NCBI GenBank assembly: GCA_963738025.1
Contig: CAVTWA010000002.1
Location: 62,001 to 126,000 of the forward strand
Length of the DNA stretch: 64,000 bases
DNA from: 20CM-2-55-15 sp963738025
GTDB lineage: Bacteria; Acidobacteriota; Terriglobia; 20CM-2-55-15
Reading direction: 5' to 3'
Shown: positions 46,251 through 53,433 of the stretch, piece after piece
Layout of the letters: each line of letters opens with the position of its first letter
Numbering within the stretch: the first letter of the stretch is position 1
Translations under genes and position numbers: made by a program
Notes under the pieces: model-generated
Databases searched by the model: none
Seen by the model: the letters and a program-made list of their open reading frames with translations, nothing else
What the model was told of the DNA's origin: nothing

Positions 46251-46304
46251 TCGGTGTTTTTGCCGTCATCATGGACAGGGTACTTTACGCGGGTACTGTT
46301 GTAT

Positions 46305-46362
46305 ACACAGACCGCCCCTCTTCGCTTCGCGAAGGCACCTCGCCTGACCCAGGCGGGGAATA
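46305..46362. repeat. Scrap of the modular palindromic repeat
   Basis: CAGACCGCCCC followed by a CTTCGCTTCGCGAAGG hairpin and an imperfect GCCTGACCCAGGCGGGGAAT hairpin matches the right-hand part of the larger repeats at 50.4 and 60.6 kb (CAGACCGCCCCGCCGCTGCG...CCGCCTAACTTGGGCGGGGAT). The left part is absent. Confidence 0.5.
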
Positions 46363-46424
46363 TTCTTTTTGGAAACTAACGGAAACGCCAGAATTCGTTG
46401 GGCAGGCAAGCTCTTGAAAATAAG

Positions 46425-46498
46425 AGCGGGAGACGGGGGGATCGAACCCGCGACGTCCAGCTCGGGAAGCTGGACGTCACCGCCGAGATGAATAGCTA
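46425..46498 (-). pseudogene. Degenerate tRNA-Gly (CCC) relic
   Basis: Read on the minus strand, CCAGC-TTCCCGA-GCTGG is a perfect anticodon arm with anticodon CCC. GCGGG...CCCGT is the T stem and CTCCCGC-T the 3' acceptor strand with discriminator, exactly as in bacterial tRNA-Gly. However, the T loop has nine bases instead of seven because of a run of six C, the D arm is irregular, and the 5' acceptor strand that should read GCGGGAG is absent. The vapC stop codon is 3 bases from where the tRNA should begin. CCA is not encoded. The gene is presumably non-functional. Confidence 0.6.
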
Positions 46499-46500
46499 AG

Positions 46501-46938
46501 TCATTCAATTGAAACGGTGTCCAGCCCAATGATTCGTGCGCCGTCTCGCTGCCGAGCATCAGCAGTTACAAAGGGAATTGTACGATTCAAGCGAGACTGG
46601 CACGCAAGCGCACAAGAAAGATGAATAGCATCCAGAGATCGTACATTCAGATCAACGGTCAAACGCTCCGCGGACTCCAGAATTTCTGTCGAGATGACAA
46701 CCAGGTCCCACTTTCCTCTCTCTGTTTGAAGCCGATTCAATGCTGCAGCAAAAGCCTTTGCCGATAACCCACCTTCAGCCGAAACGCGACGCAGTGCAGA
46801 TCGCATTTCCAGCGGAGCGAGAGCCGCCGAAATAACGAGATGCTGATGCATGAGAACTAGAGCGCGCTCAGTCCCCTTCTCTCGTACATAGCGCTTCAAA
46901 AGAACGCTTGAATCAAAATACGCAGGAGCAGGTTTCAA
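46501..46938 (-). CDS. vapC: PIN-domain ribonuclease toxin
   Basis: A 145-residue PIN-domain protein. YFDSSVLLKRYVRE gives the first catalytic Asp, LEMRSALRR supplies the conserved Glu, LDAIHLSCAL the third acidic position and VTADARQRDGARIIG the last Asp. Such toxins cleave RNA (often tRNA or rRNA) when released from the antitoxin. Its start overlaps the antitoxin stop by 4 bases (46935-46938), the usual coupling in vapBC operons. It lies immediately next to the tRNA-Gly relic. All catalytic acids are present, so it should be active. Confidence 0.85.
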   Translation of the reverse strand: MKPAPAYFDSSVLLKRYVREKGTERALVLMHQHLVISAALAPLEMRSALRRVSAEGGLSAKAFAAALNRLQTERGKWDLVVISTEILESAERLTVDLNVRSLDAIHLSCALACQSRLNRTIPFVTADARQRDGARIIGLDTVSIE

Positions 46939-47213
46939 TCTTCGTCTCTCTCTCTTCGGAGAATGACGGAAGCCGACGGGCCACGAACAACGTGGGGCTT
47001 CACCTTTGTGCTCATTACGCCGCTCTTTTGACGACCGACGAGAAGGCCTTCGTCGCGCAATGGCTGAAGCTCATCGCTTTCATCCGTTTCCAGGATTGGT
47101 ATTATCTTGGCGATCGGCCTTCCTCTCTCGGTCAATACGATTGCTTTTCCAGATTTGATTGCTTTTATGGCCTTCGAGAAATTCTGATTGGCCTCCCTCA
47201 GTCCCATTTTCAT
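46935..47213 (-). CDS. vapB: Phd/YefM-family antitoxin
   Basis: A 92-residue protein. MGLREANQNFSKAIKAIKSG and IVLTERGRPIAKIIPI form the classic Phd/YefM DNA-binding N-terminus that dimerises on the operon's promoter. The C-terminal 40 residues (ending RGPSASVILRRERDED) are likely disordered until bound to the toxin. As the first gene of the pair it should repress the operon alone and together with VapC. Confidence 0.85.
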   Translation of the reverse strand: MKMGLREANQNFSKAIKAIKSGKAIVLTERGRPIAKIIPILETDESDELQPLRDEGLLVGRQKSGVMSTKVKPHVVRGPSASVILRRERDED

Positions 47214-47339
47214 TTTCAGCTCCTGATGTACTACGTAGCTACATTAATAAAACTTGGTGTTTTAGACAAGCGCTTTCGCTTTTCTAGCCTGTCGCTGGCG
47301 AATTCCAAATTACGCTGAAATCCAGAGGGTCACGGGCTG

Positions 47340-47487
47340 CTAGTGCGAAGAAATCCGTGCGAAGCCGAGCTGCGCGACGGGACAAGTAGCGAAATCCGTT
47401 ATGCCGCCAAAACCAAGTACGCGCGACTTGATGGGGTTCATGGTTTTCCCAGAGCAGCGCCATGAGCACGTTCACGCCGAGCAGAAA
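47340..47487 (-). pseudogene. Frameshifted fragment of a second VapC-type toxin
   Basis: On the minus strand FLLGVNVLMALLWENHEPHQ then VARTWFWRHNGF matches the N-terminus of VapC toxins of the L-L-D-V-N-V-L-ALLWPNHEHH type. After one extra base the adjacent frame continues as ATCPVAQLGFARISSH, again a known segment of the same family (W-ATCP-T-GF-RVSS), and then hits TAG. The first catalytic Asp is replaced by Gly (LLGVN for LLDVN) and the C-terminal half is missing. Clearly a dead toxin gene, distinct in subfamily from the intact vapC 400 bases away. Confidence 0.75.
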
Positions 47488-47629
47488 CGTTCATGCGAGC
47501 TGGGCTTCGATATCCTTGATGAGATGTGAAGTGATGATGCCGTTCGTTGTCCGGATGACAGCGGTTTCTCGTCATGCGGTTGCTGGAGCCAAACGATCGA
47601 GGATAAAATCAATAACTTCAATTGCTTAA

Positions 47630-47703
47630 TAGCCCCGGGCGGAGTCGAACCGCCGACCTCCGGTTTAGGAAACCGCTGCTCTATCCTGCTGAGCTACGGG
47701 GCC
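47630..47703 (-). tRNA. tRNA-Arg (anticodon CCT)
   Basis: A complete cloverleaf on the minus strand: acceptor GGCCCCG/CGGGGCT with discriminator A, D arm GCTC-AGCAGGATA-GAGC, anticodon loop TTCCTAA (anticodon CCT) on a stem with one G-G mismatch at its base, variable loop GAGGTC, and T arm GGCGG-TTCGACT-CCGCC. The CCA end is not encoded. It decodes AGG arginine codons. Confidence 0.93.
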
Positions 47704-47749
47704 GTGGTTCGATTCTACATCGGGGATTGATGCGGCTTGAAGCCCGCAG

Positions 47750-47929
47750 CTACTTTTTCTTTGGAACCTTGGCGCCTTTTTTGCGGGCTTCGGACAGACC
47801 GATCGCGATCGCCTGTTTGCGGCTCTTGACTCGCTTGCCGGCTTTGCCGGACTTGAGTTTCCCTTGTTTTTGTTTGTGAACTGCTTTGCCGACGGTGTCT
47901 TGCGCCTTCTTGCCATATTTTCGAGGCAT
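47750..47929 (-). CDS. Small lysine-rich protein (DUF6496-like)
   Basis: A 59-residue basic protein: MPRKYGKKAQDTVGKAVHKQ, a K/G-rich centre, then RKQAIAIGLSEARKKGAKVP and a lysine tail. About a third of the residues are Lys or Arg. This matches the small family often annotated DUF6496, which occurs in many soil bacteria and is presumed to bind nucleic acid. ATG 47929 is preceded by GGAGGAGAT at ideal distance. Two longer overlapping frames in other phases are shadows of this gene. Confidence 0.8.
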   Translation of the reverse strand: MPRKYGKKAQDTVGKAVHKQKQGKLKSGKAGKRVKSRKQAIAIGLSEARKKGAKVPKKK

Positions 47930-47968
47930 ATATCTCCTCCTGAACCAGAGGATGCATGACAGGTTCCA

Positions 47969-48385
47969 TCAGGCGGGCCGACCGCAATTGATTTCCCACG
48001 GGATTGCAAATTGGTCGACGAGCACGCCAAAACGCTCAGCCCAGAAGGTTTTCTGCAGCGGCAATTGGATCGTTCCGTTTTCGGCTAACGCGTTGAATAT
48101 GCGTTCGGCGTCGCCGGGGTCATCAACGTTCAACAGAACTGAGAAGCCGGCGGGACGCTGATACTGTTCGGGAGGAACGTCGACGCCAACGATCTCGGTG
48201 TCTCCCACAGTAATCCGGCCATGAAGAATCTTTTCAGCAAAGCCTGGAGGCGCGGCCGCAGCCATTGGCGAACTGCCCCAGGTCAGCACGAACATGATCT
48301 TCGCGTCGAGGCAGCGCTGATAAAACTTAAACGCCGCCTCGCAGTTGCCGTTGAAGCTCAGAGAAAGGCATGGATTCAGATTCAT
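47969..48385 (-). CDS. VOC family protein, PhnB-like
   Basis: A 138-residue single-domain glyoxalase/bleomycin-resistance fold protein. NPCLSLSFNGNCEAAFKFYQ is the usual opening of the PhnB branch, followed by HGRITVGDTEIVGVD, FSVLLNVDDPGDAERIFNAL and a terminal WAERFGVLVDQFAIPWEI segment (the W-G...D.FG..W pattern). No substrate can be named. ATG 48385 has GGAG 6 bases upstream; a GTG two codons earlier is less likely. It lies downstream of a two-domain VOC gene on the same strand, 10 bases apart, so the sigma factor and both VOC genes may form one operon. Confidence 0.85.
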   Translation of the reverse strand: MNLNPCLSLSFNGNCEAAFKFYQRCLDAKIMFVLTWGSSPMAAAAPPGFAEKILHGRITVGDTEIVGVDVPPEQYQRPAGFSVLLNVDDPGDAERIFNALAENGTIQLPLQKTFWAERFGVLVDQFAIPWEINCGRPA

Positions 48386-48395
48386 GTGCACTCCA

Positions 48396-49349
48396 TCATA
48401 GCGGCGTCGCCATGTACCACTGATTTCCCCAGGCGTCGCTCACACCGCCGCTTCGATCGCCATAAAACTGGTTCGCAGGCGGATGAATCGACGTCGCGCC
48501 GGCGCGGATGGCTTGATCAAAGACAGCGTCCGCATCGGGCACATATAGATAAAGCATGGTGGGCATCGGTTTAGTCCACTCATGGTTTCCGGGGTCGGAA
48601 ACGCCGACGACAGAGTCTCCGATCTTGATCTGCGACCAGAGGACGGCGCCGGCCGGTCCGTCATATCGTGCCAATTGCTCGGCATTGAAGGCCGACTTGA
48701 GAAACTCGATGAATTTTGCCGCGCCCTCGGGATGTAAGACCGGCGTCAGGCTGTGCAGATTTTCAGGAACATAATTGGTGCCGAGGTTTGTCGAAATGCA
48801 CCAGCCATTCCCTGCCGAGTCCCGAACGCAGCCGAATCGCTCGCCATGTTCTTCCATCATCGGCACGAGAGAAGTCGCACCCGCGGCCAAAGCACGCTGA
48901 TAGACCTCGTCAGCATTCGGCACATGCACGATCAGTTCGGTGGGCATCGAACGATTCGGACCAACGCCTACCATCAACATCGAATCGCCAATCCTGAGCT
49001 CCGCATGAAAGCTGGCAGGTGACGTCACTGTATGTTCGGTTTCGGTAGCTCCGAAGACGCGCTTGGCAAAATCGATGAAATCGGAGGTCGGACAAACGAC
49101 GTACGGCGTGACCGTGCGGAAACCTTCGCGAAACTGAACAGGCTTCGTAATCATGGCTACCTTCCTTTCCAATTCGGCTAAAAGCCGCTTTTTGAAGTCG
49201 AGACCAGGCAACTGACGCAAATCCCGACCAAGGCGCAGCAGGCCGGCAAGAGACGCATCCACGGACGTGAAAGAAGCGGGCCCATCCGGATTTTCCAGCA
49301 TCCCGGTGATCGCCTGATCCAATTGGTCGATGAATGGCTGCTTACTCAT
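48396..49349 (-). CDS. Two-domain VOC protein with helical N-terminal extension
   Basis: A 317-residue protein. Residues 1-68 form an all-helical extension (IDQLDQAITGMLENPDG; LRQLPGLDFKKRLLAELERK), like extensions attached to small proteins encoded with ECF sigma factors in Acidobacteria. Two VOC domains follow: about 75-195 (VTPYVVCPTSDFIDFAKRVF to RDSAGNGWCISTNLG) and 200-315 (SLTPVLHPEGAAKFIEFLKS to DAWGNQWYMATPL). The ATG at 49349 lies within the last codons of the sigma factor gene (8-base overlap), so the proteins are made together. The helical extension could contact the sigma factor and the VOC domains could sense a ligand (inference). Confidence 0.82.
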   Translation of the reverse strand: MSKQPFIDQLDQAITGMLENPDGPASFTSVDASLAGLLRLGRDLRQLPGLDFKKRLLAELERKVAMITKPVQFREGFRTVTPYVVCPTSDFIDFAKRVFGATETEHTVTSPASFHAELRIGDSMLMVGVGPNRSMPTELIVHVPNADEVYQRALAAGATSLVPMMEEHGERFGCVRDSAGNGWCISTNLGTNYVPENLHSLTPVLHPEGAAKFIEFLKSAFNAEQLARYDGPAGAVLWSQIKIGDSVVGVSDPGNHEWTKPMPTMLYLYVPDADAVFDQAIRAGATSIHPPANQFYGDRSGGVSDAWGNQWYMATPL

Positions 49350-49863
49350 GGCTACCACCTACGCGGGATCGCAGATTCTCTAACGCCCGAAATTGAAGCT
49401 GCTTGATAGCTCCTTCGGACCGGCCGAGTTCCTGAGCGATGTCCCGAATACTCTTTTGCTCGACGAACCGTTGAATGATGACGGATCGCTGATCGCCGGG
49501 AAGGCTCTCCACCAGTTGAAACAGGGCCGCCCGACGTTCAATGTCCGGCCAAGTCGCCGGCTCGAGGTCATTGCCGGAGAACGGATTCGAGTTCTGTTTC
49601 GACAGCCGTCTCTGGCGGTCCACGATCGTGTTTGCGGCGATCCGATAGAGCCAGACCGCGAACGGCACGCCCCGCCATTCGAATTTCGAGAGGTTTGCCA
49701 GCGCATGGTGAAACACCTCGGAAGTCAGGTCTTCCGCTTCCGTACGGTCGTCTACCCGCCGTATGACGAATGCATACACTCGCGCGAAATTCATCTCGTA
49801 AAGTTCGGCGAAGCGGCGCGGATCCTTCTGTGCCGCTTCAATGAGCGTCCGTTCCTGCTCCAT
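49342..49863 (-). CDS. ECF-type RNA polymerase sigma factor
   Basis: A 173-residue sigma-70 family factor. Region 2 is FAELYEMNFARVYAFVIRRV with DRTEAEDLTSEVFHHAL and WLYRIAANTIVDRQRR; region 4 is LESLPGDQRSVIIQRFVEQK-like with a helix-turn-helix (SIRDIAQELGRSEGAIKQLQ). It directs RNA polymerase to a small set of promoters. No classical anti-sigma gene follows; instead a VOC protein with a helical extension overlaps its 3' end. The upstream region to the PilZ gene is 87 bases and should hold its promoter. Confidence 0.88.
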   Translation of the reverse strand: MEQERTLIEAAQKDPRRFAELYEMNFARVYAFVIRRVDDRTEAEDLTSEVFHHALANLSKFEWRGVPFAVWLYRIAANTIVDRQRRLSKQNSNPFSGNDLEPATWPDIERRAALFQLVESLPGDQRSVIIQRFVEQKSIRDIAQELGRSEGAIKQLQFRALENLRSRVGGSHE

Positions 49864-49950
49864 TGTCTATATAAACGCGCAAAGCTCGGGGAAAGTCACG
49901 CCGACAAAAAACATTAAAGGTATTCGGCCGCCTGCCGATAAGAGCGAATT

Positions 49951-50367
49951 ATGGGATCCAACGAACGACGTCGATCGAAACGTATCGCTGCCGCACTTGG
50001 TCTGGAAGAGTCTGTGATGGTTGAAGTTAACGGCGAACAGTTCCCGGCTTCTTTAGTGAACCTGGGATCCGGCGGCGCTCTTCTCGATATGCGTGACACC
50101 GCCTCTCATCTGCAAGACTGCACACCTTTATCCCTGTATTTCGAGAATGGCGGCCACATGTTATCACTTCGGGCCACCATCGCCCGTAGCGACGGCCGGC
50201 ATGTTGCATTTGCGTTCTGCAACACCAGTCCGGCAGACAAAGAGCAGATCCAGGCAAAAATCATCCGGATGAGCATGTTGACGAGCCGACTTTCAGCGTC
50301 TAAGGCGCCACATCCTTTTACAAGATTGATGCCGTTTGTATCGCGCCATTCGATGACGGAAAAGTAA
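49951..50367 (+). CDS. PilZ domain protein
   Basis: A 138-residue protein. RRRSKR near the start gives the R-x3-R-type arginine motif and NLGSGGALLDM the D/N-x-S-x2-G motif; together these bind cyclic di-GMP. It may link c-di-GMP to surface behaviour such as polysaccharide output, but no catalytic domain is attached. The C-terminal 40 residues are basic and unstructured in appearance. It is divergent from the sigma factor gene and followed by a long palindromic repeat. Confidence 0.82.
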   Translation: MGSNERRRSKRIAAALGLEESVMVEVNGEQFPASLVNLGSGGALLDMRDTASHLQDCTPLSLYFENGGHMLSLRATIARSDGRHVAFAFCNTSPADKEQIQAKIIRMSMLTSRLSASKAPHPFTRLMPFVSRHSMTEK

Positions 50368-50396
50368 GGACGTAAGAAGATCAGCCACAAAAAGGC

Positions 50397-50862
50397 ACAA
50401 AAAGCACAGAAGGGATCACAAGAATTTTTGTTCCCTTCTGTGTAACAAGGGCTGAAAGTTTTAGTTTTTTGAACCAGCTTTTTGGAAGAAAACGACAAAC
50501 CCTGTTTGTCCGAGTTGATTTTTCGTCAGGACATAGAAATCGGGGAAGTCCCGCCTAAGTTAGGCGGGGATCCTTCGCGCAGCGAAGGCGGCGGTCTGTT
50601 CAAAGTTCGCGCGCAGCGCGCTCCTTATGGATTTCCGCGAAGCGCTCCTTGTTCTAATCGGTGCGCTACGCGAATGTTTATAAGGAGCGCGCTTCGCGCG
50701 GACGTTGAACAGACCGCCCCGCCGCTGCGCGGCACCCCGCCTAACTTGGGCGGGGATTGGACCCCTCACTTCACATTAAAACATTTGGGCACCACGCACA
50801 CGTCTTCCGCTGTTTGGTTGCGGTGTAGCCGCGCTAAGCTTTTTGTGCCTTTTTGTGGCTAA
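50397..50862. repeat. Modular palindromic repeat, long copy 1
   Basis: A non-coding block built of nested palindromes: CCCGCCTAA-G-TTAGGCGGG (50550-50568); CCTTCGC-GCA-GCGAAGG just after it; a 37-base imperfect inverted repeat with three mismatches (50592-50628 with 50680-50716, CGGTCTGTTCAA ends); then CCCCGCC...GGCGGGG near 50733-50756. Flanks also recur at 60.6 kb, such as GCTGTTTGGTTGCGG and AGCCGCGCTAAGCTT. Copies of this element lie at 53.3 and 60.6 kb. It encodes no plausible protein. It sits between the PilZ gene and the converging hydrolase gene. Confidence 0.75.
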
Positions 50863-50874
50863 TCTTCTTCCCTT

Positions 50875-51849
50875 CTAGGATGACTTCACGTTCTTAACCT
50901 TCAGGAATTTCTGCAGCTCCGCAAGAACATCGTCGGGTACGTCTTCCTGCAGATTGTGCCCGCCAGGTAAAGCCTTCCCGCTGACCGTCGTGCCGTATTC
51001 CTTCCAGACGGCGAGCACGTCGAACAGCGGGCCCATTGCGCCTTTTGCCGCCCACAGCGTCAGCAGAGGCGCTTTGACTTTATGTTTCTTATCGATGTCG
51101 GCTTTATCGTGCTCAAGATCTATCGAAGCGCTGGCACGGTAGTCTTCGCACATGCCGTGGATGTTCGCGGGGTCGCCCTGCACGCGGGCATATTCCTTCT
51201 GTACGTCCGTGGTTGCGCGCGCAGCAGCTGCGGCGTTAGCGGCCTTGATGTCGTTCTCAGGCCCTGGTGCGGCCCGGACGTTATTGAACCAATGGAAATA
51301 GGCCTGAATAAAACCGATCGTGACGTGTGAGTACAAATGATACGTCGGTACGATGTCCAGCACTGCGATCTGCGTGACCTTATCGGGATGGTCGAGCGCC
51401 ATCCGATGCGCAACGCGGCCGCCGCGATCGTGTCCGACAACTGGAAATGATGTAAACCCGAAGTGCTTCATGACTTCGACGCCGTCCAGCGCCATGTTGC
51501 GTTTTGAATAGTTCGAATGGTTTGTGACGTCAGGAGGTTTGCTGCTGTCCCCGTATCCCCGCAGGTCCGGCATGACGAGCGTGTAATCCTTCGCCAGCTG
51601 CGGCGCGACGAGCCGCCACGAGATGTGCGAGAACGGAGCGCCGTGCAACAGAAGCAAGCCGGGGCCGCTACCGCCGGTGACAACATTGATGGTCGCTCCG
51701 GATGTCTGAACTTTATCGCCCTTGAAGCCGGGCGGGAAAAACCGCAATGTATCGGACTGTTGTTGCGGCTCCGCGATTGCTCCGCGTCCCGCCGCCGCTC
51801 CGGCAACCAAAGCAGCAGCCGATTGTCGAACAAAAGTTCGTCGGTTCAT
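50875..51849 (-). CDS. Exported alpha/beta hydrolase, haloacetate-dehalogenase-like
   Basis: A 324-residue protein. The N-terminus (MNRRTFVRQSAAALVAGAAA) is a twin-arginine-type export signal. The hydrolase fold shows LLLLHGAPFSHISW (oxyanion HG), LVMPDLRGYGDSSKP, then VVGHDRGGRVAHRMALDHPD, in which the nucleophile elbow carries Asp, not Ser. This and the neighbouring residues match fluoroacetate/haloacetate dehalogenases and related epoxide hydrolases. A late GGHNLQED supplies the catalytic His. The reaction would be hydrolytic removal of halide or ring opening; export to the periplasm is unusual for this family. ATG 51849 follows GGGGGAGAG. Confidence 0.82.
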   Translation of the reverse strand: MNRRTFVRQSAAALVAGAAAGRGAIAEPQQQSDTLRFFPPGFKGDKVQTSGATINVVTGGSGPGLLLLHGAPFSHISWRLVAPQLAKDYTLVMPDLRGYGDSSKPPDVTNHSNYSKRNMALDGVEVMKHFGFTSFPVVGHDRGGRVAHRMALDHPDKVTQIAVLDIVPTYHLYSHVTIGFIQAYFHWFNNVRAAPGPENDIKAANAAAAARATTDVQKEYARVQGDPANIHGMCEDYRASASIDLEHDKADIDKKHKVKAPLLTLWAAKGAMGPLFDVLAVWKEYGTTVSGKALPGGHNLQEDVPDDVLAELQKFLKVKNVKSS

Positions 51850-51935
51850 GAAAACTCTCCCCCAATTCATTTTTGCTCGATGAGGATACCCGGCTGGGAA
51901 CCTGATTTGCAGCATATTTCTGGAGGAGGCTGGGC

Positions 51936-52355
51936 ATGAAAATCCATGAAATCATGACGCGGAACGTCGAATGCGTCGCACCTTCGCTGCCCATCTCGAG
52001 AGTGGCCGAAAAGATGCGGGAGAAAGATATCGGGTTTATACCCGTTTGCGAGCACGGCAAAGTTGTTGGCACGGTAACCGACCGCGATATCACGATCCGG
52101 TCCGTGGCCCAGGGACGCGATCCCAGGCTGGCGCCTGTCCGCGAAGTCATGACGGTGACCATATTCCACTGCTATGACGACGATGACGTAGACGTGGTCG
52201 CCCTCGCAATGCAGCAAAACGACGTGCGGCGCATGTTAATCTTCAATCGCGACGAACAGCTGGTGGGCGTCATATCGCTCGGGGACATCGCAAAGACTGC
52301 CGGCGAACAACAGGTTGCCGGCGAAACCTTGGGAGACATTGCGGACGCAGCGTGA
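51936..52355 (+). CDS. CBS domain pair protein
   Basis: A 139-residue protein made of two CBS domains: MKIHEIMTRNVECVAP and GFIPVCEHGKVVGTVTDRDI form the first, VREVMTVTIFHCYDDDDVDV and RRMLIFNRDEQLVGVISLGD the second. Such tandem domains bind adenosine nucleotides and regulate a partner. Its stop overlaps the start of the YihY/BrkB gene (GTGA at 52352-52355), so that membrane protein is the obvious partner. A TGGAGGAGG site precedes the ATG at 51936. Divergent from the hydrolase gene. Confidence 0.88.
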   Translation: MKIHEIMTRNVECVAPSLPISRVAEKMREKDIGFIPVCEHGKVVGTVTDRDITIRSVAQGRDPRLAPVREVMTVTIFHCYDDDDVDVVALAMQQNDVRRMLIFNRDEQLVGVISLGDIAKTAGEQQVAGETLGDIADAA

Positions 52356-53242
52356 GAAGACTCTGGCGAGTTATTCGTAAATCCGGTGCAGAGTGGAGCA
52401 ACCAGAATGCGCTCGAATGGGGCGCCGCGCTTGCATATTACACGGCGTTCTCTATTGCTCCTCTCCTGATCATTGCCTTGAGCATTGTCGGTCTCGTCTA
52501 CAAAGGCGACAGCCTCACCTACATTCATACAGAAATCTCCAATCTCGTGGGCGTCAATGCTGCAGATGCGATCACGAGCGCGATCCAGTCGGTTCGAACT
52601 TCCGAGCATGGAACGATCGCGAATGTCATCAGCATCATCGCCCTGCTGATCGGCGCATCCTCTGTGTTCGGACAACTTCAGAACGCTCTGAATCGAGTGT
52701 GGGGCGTCGAACCGAAACCGGGACACTTCTGGCGCGACCTGTTCAAGCAGCGCATTATTTCCTTTGCCATGATTCTCGGCATCAGTTTCCTGATGCTGGT
52801 CTCATTGCTGGTCAGCGCCGTCCTGGCCGCGGTTACCGGCTATTTCGAGTACCTCCTGCCGGGAGCGAGTATTGTCTGGCACCTGTTAGATGCGACCGTG
52901 TCGTTTTTGGTTGTGGTCCTGTTATTCGCAGCAATCTTCAAAATCATCCCCGATGTACATATCGATTGGCGGGACGTGTGGACGGGGGCCATCGTTACGG
53001 CGCTATTGTTCGTCGGAGGAAAAGCCGCCATCGGCTTTTACCTCGGCCGCAGCGGAGTCGGGTCGGCCTATGGCGCGGCGGGCTCTGTGTTGATCGTGCT
53101 CGCCTGGGTTTATTACACGTCTCAGATCCTGTTTTTAGGCGCGGAGTTCACGAAGCTATATGCGGATGAACGGCGGGTTTGTGTGCGCCCCATTAAGGGA
53201 GTCCACGCGGTCACCGAAGAAGCAAGGAGACGCGCAATTTAG
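52352..53242 (+). CDS. YihY/virulence factor BrkB family membrane protein
   Basis: A 296-residue inner-membrane protein. WGAALAYYTAFSIAPLLIIA is the hallmark N-terminal motif, followed by GASSVFGQLQNALNRVWGVE and about six transmembrane helices (for example FAMILGISFLMLVSLLVSAV); AAGSVLIVLAWVYYTSQILF near the end is also typical. Family function is unsettled: once thought to be RNase BN, now viewed as a membrane transport or envelope protein. GTG 52352 overlaps the CBS gene stop, suggesting the two act as a regulated unit. Confidence 0.88.
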   Translation: MRRLWRVIRKSGAEWSNQNALEWGAALAYYTAFSIAPLLIIALSIVGLVYKGDSLTYIHTEISNLVGVNAADAITSAIQSVRTSEHGTIANVISIIALLIGASSVFGQLQNALNRVWGVEPKPGHFWRDLFKQRIISFAMILGISFLMLVSLLVSAVLAAVTGYFEYLLPGASIVWHLLDATVSFLVVVLLFAAIFKIIPDVHIDWRDVWTGAIVTALLFVGGKAAIGFYLGRSGVGSAYGAAGSVLIVLAWVYYTSQILFLGAEFTKLYADERRVCVRPIKGVHAVTEEARRRAI

Positions 53243-53254
53243 GAAGAAGTAAGA

Positions 53255-53428
53255 ATTCATTCCCTTCTGTGTAACAAGGCTGTACTTCCTGTTTGTCCGA
53301 GTTGATTTTCGGCAGGACATAGAAATCGGGGAAGTCCCCGCCTAAGTTAGGCGGGGACTTCGCTCCCTCACGACATTTGCGTGTCAACTACTGCGAGTCT
53401 TATACGCGGTGCTTTTTGTGCGTATTCT
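53255..53428. repeat. Modular palindromic repeat, internally shortened copy
   Basis: This copy has the same left part as the one at 50.4 kb (TTCCCTTCTGTGTAACAAGG, TGTTTGTCCGAGTTGATTTT, CAGGACATAGAAATCGGGGA) but only one hairpin: a perfect 29-base palindrome, AAGTCCCCGCCTAA-G-TTAGGCGGGGACTT (53332-53360). It then continues with CGCTCCCTCAC, the right flank seen at 60.9 kb. The central modules are missing. It lies between the convergent BrkB and glycine-rich protein genes and could also stop transcription from both sides. Confidence 0.75.
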
Positions 53429-53433
53429 TCTTC

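Noticed and set aside
50560..50769. Short Arg-rich frames inside the long palindromic repeat
   Set aside because: Similar frames appear on both strands because the DNA is palindromic; none has a ribosome-binding site or protein-like composition.
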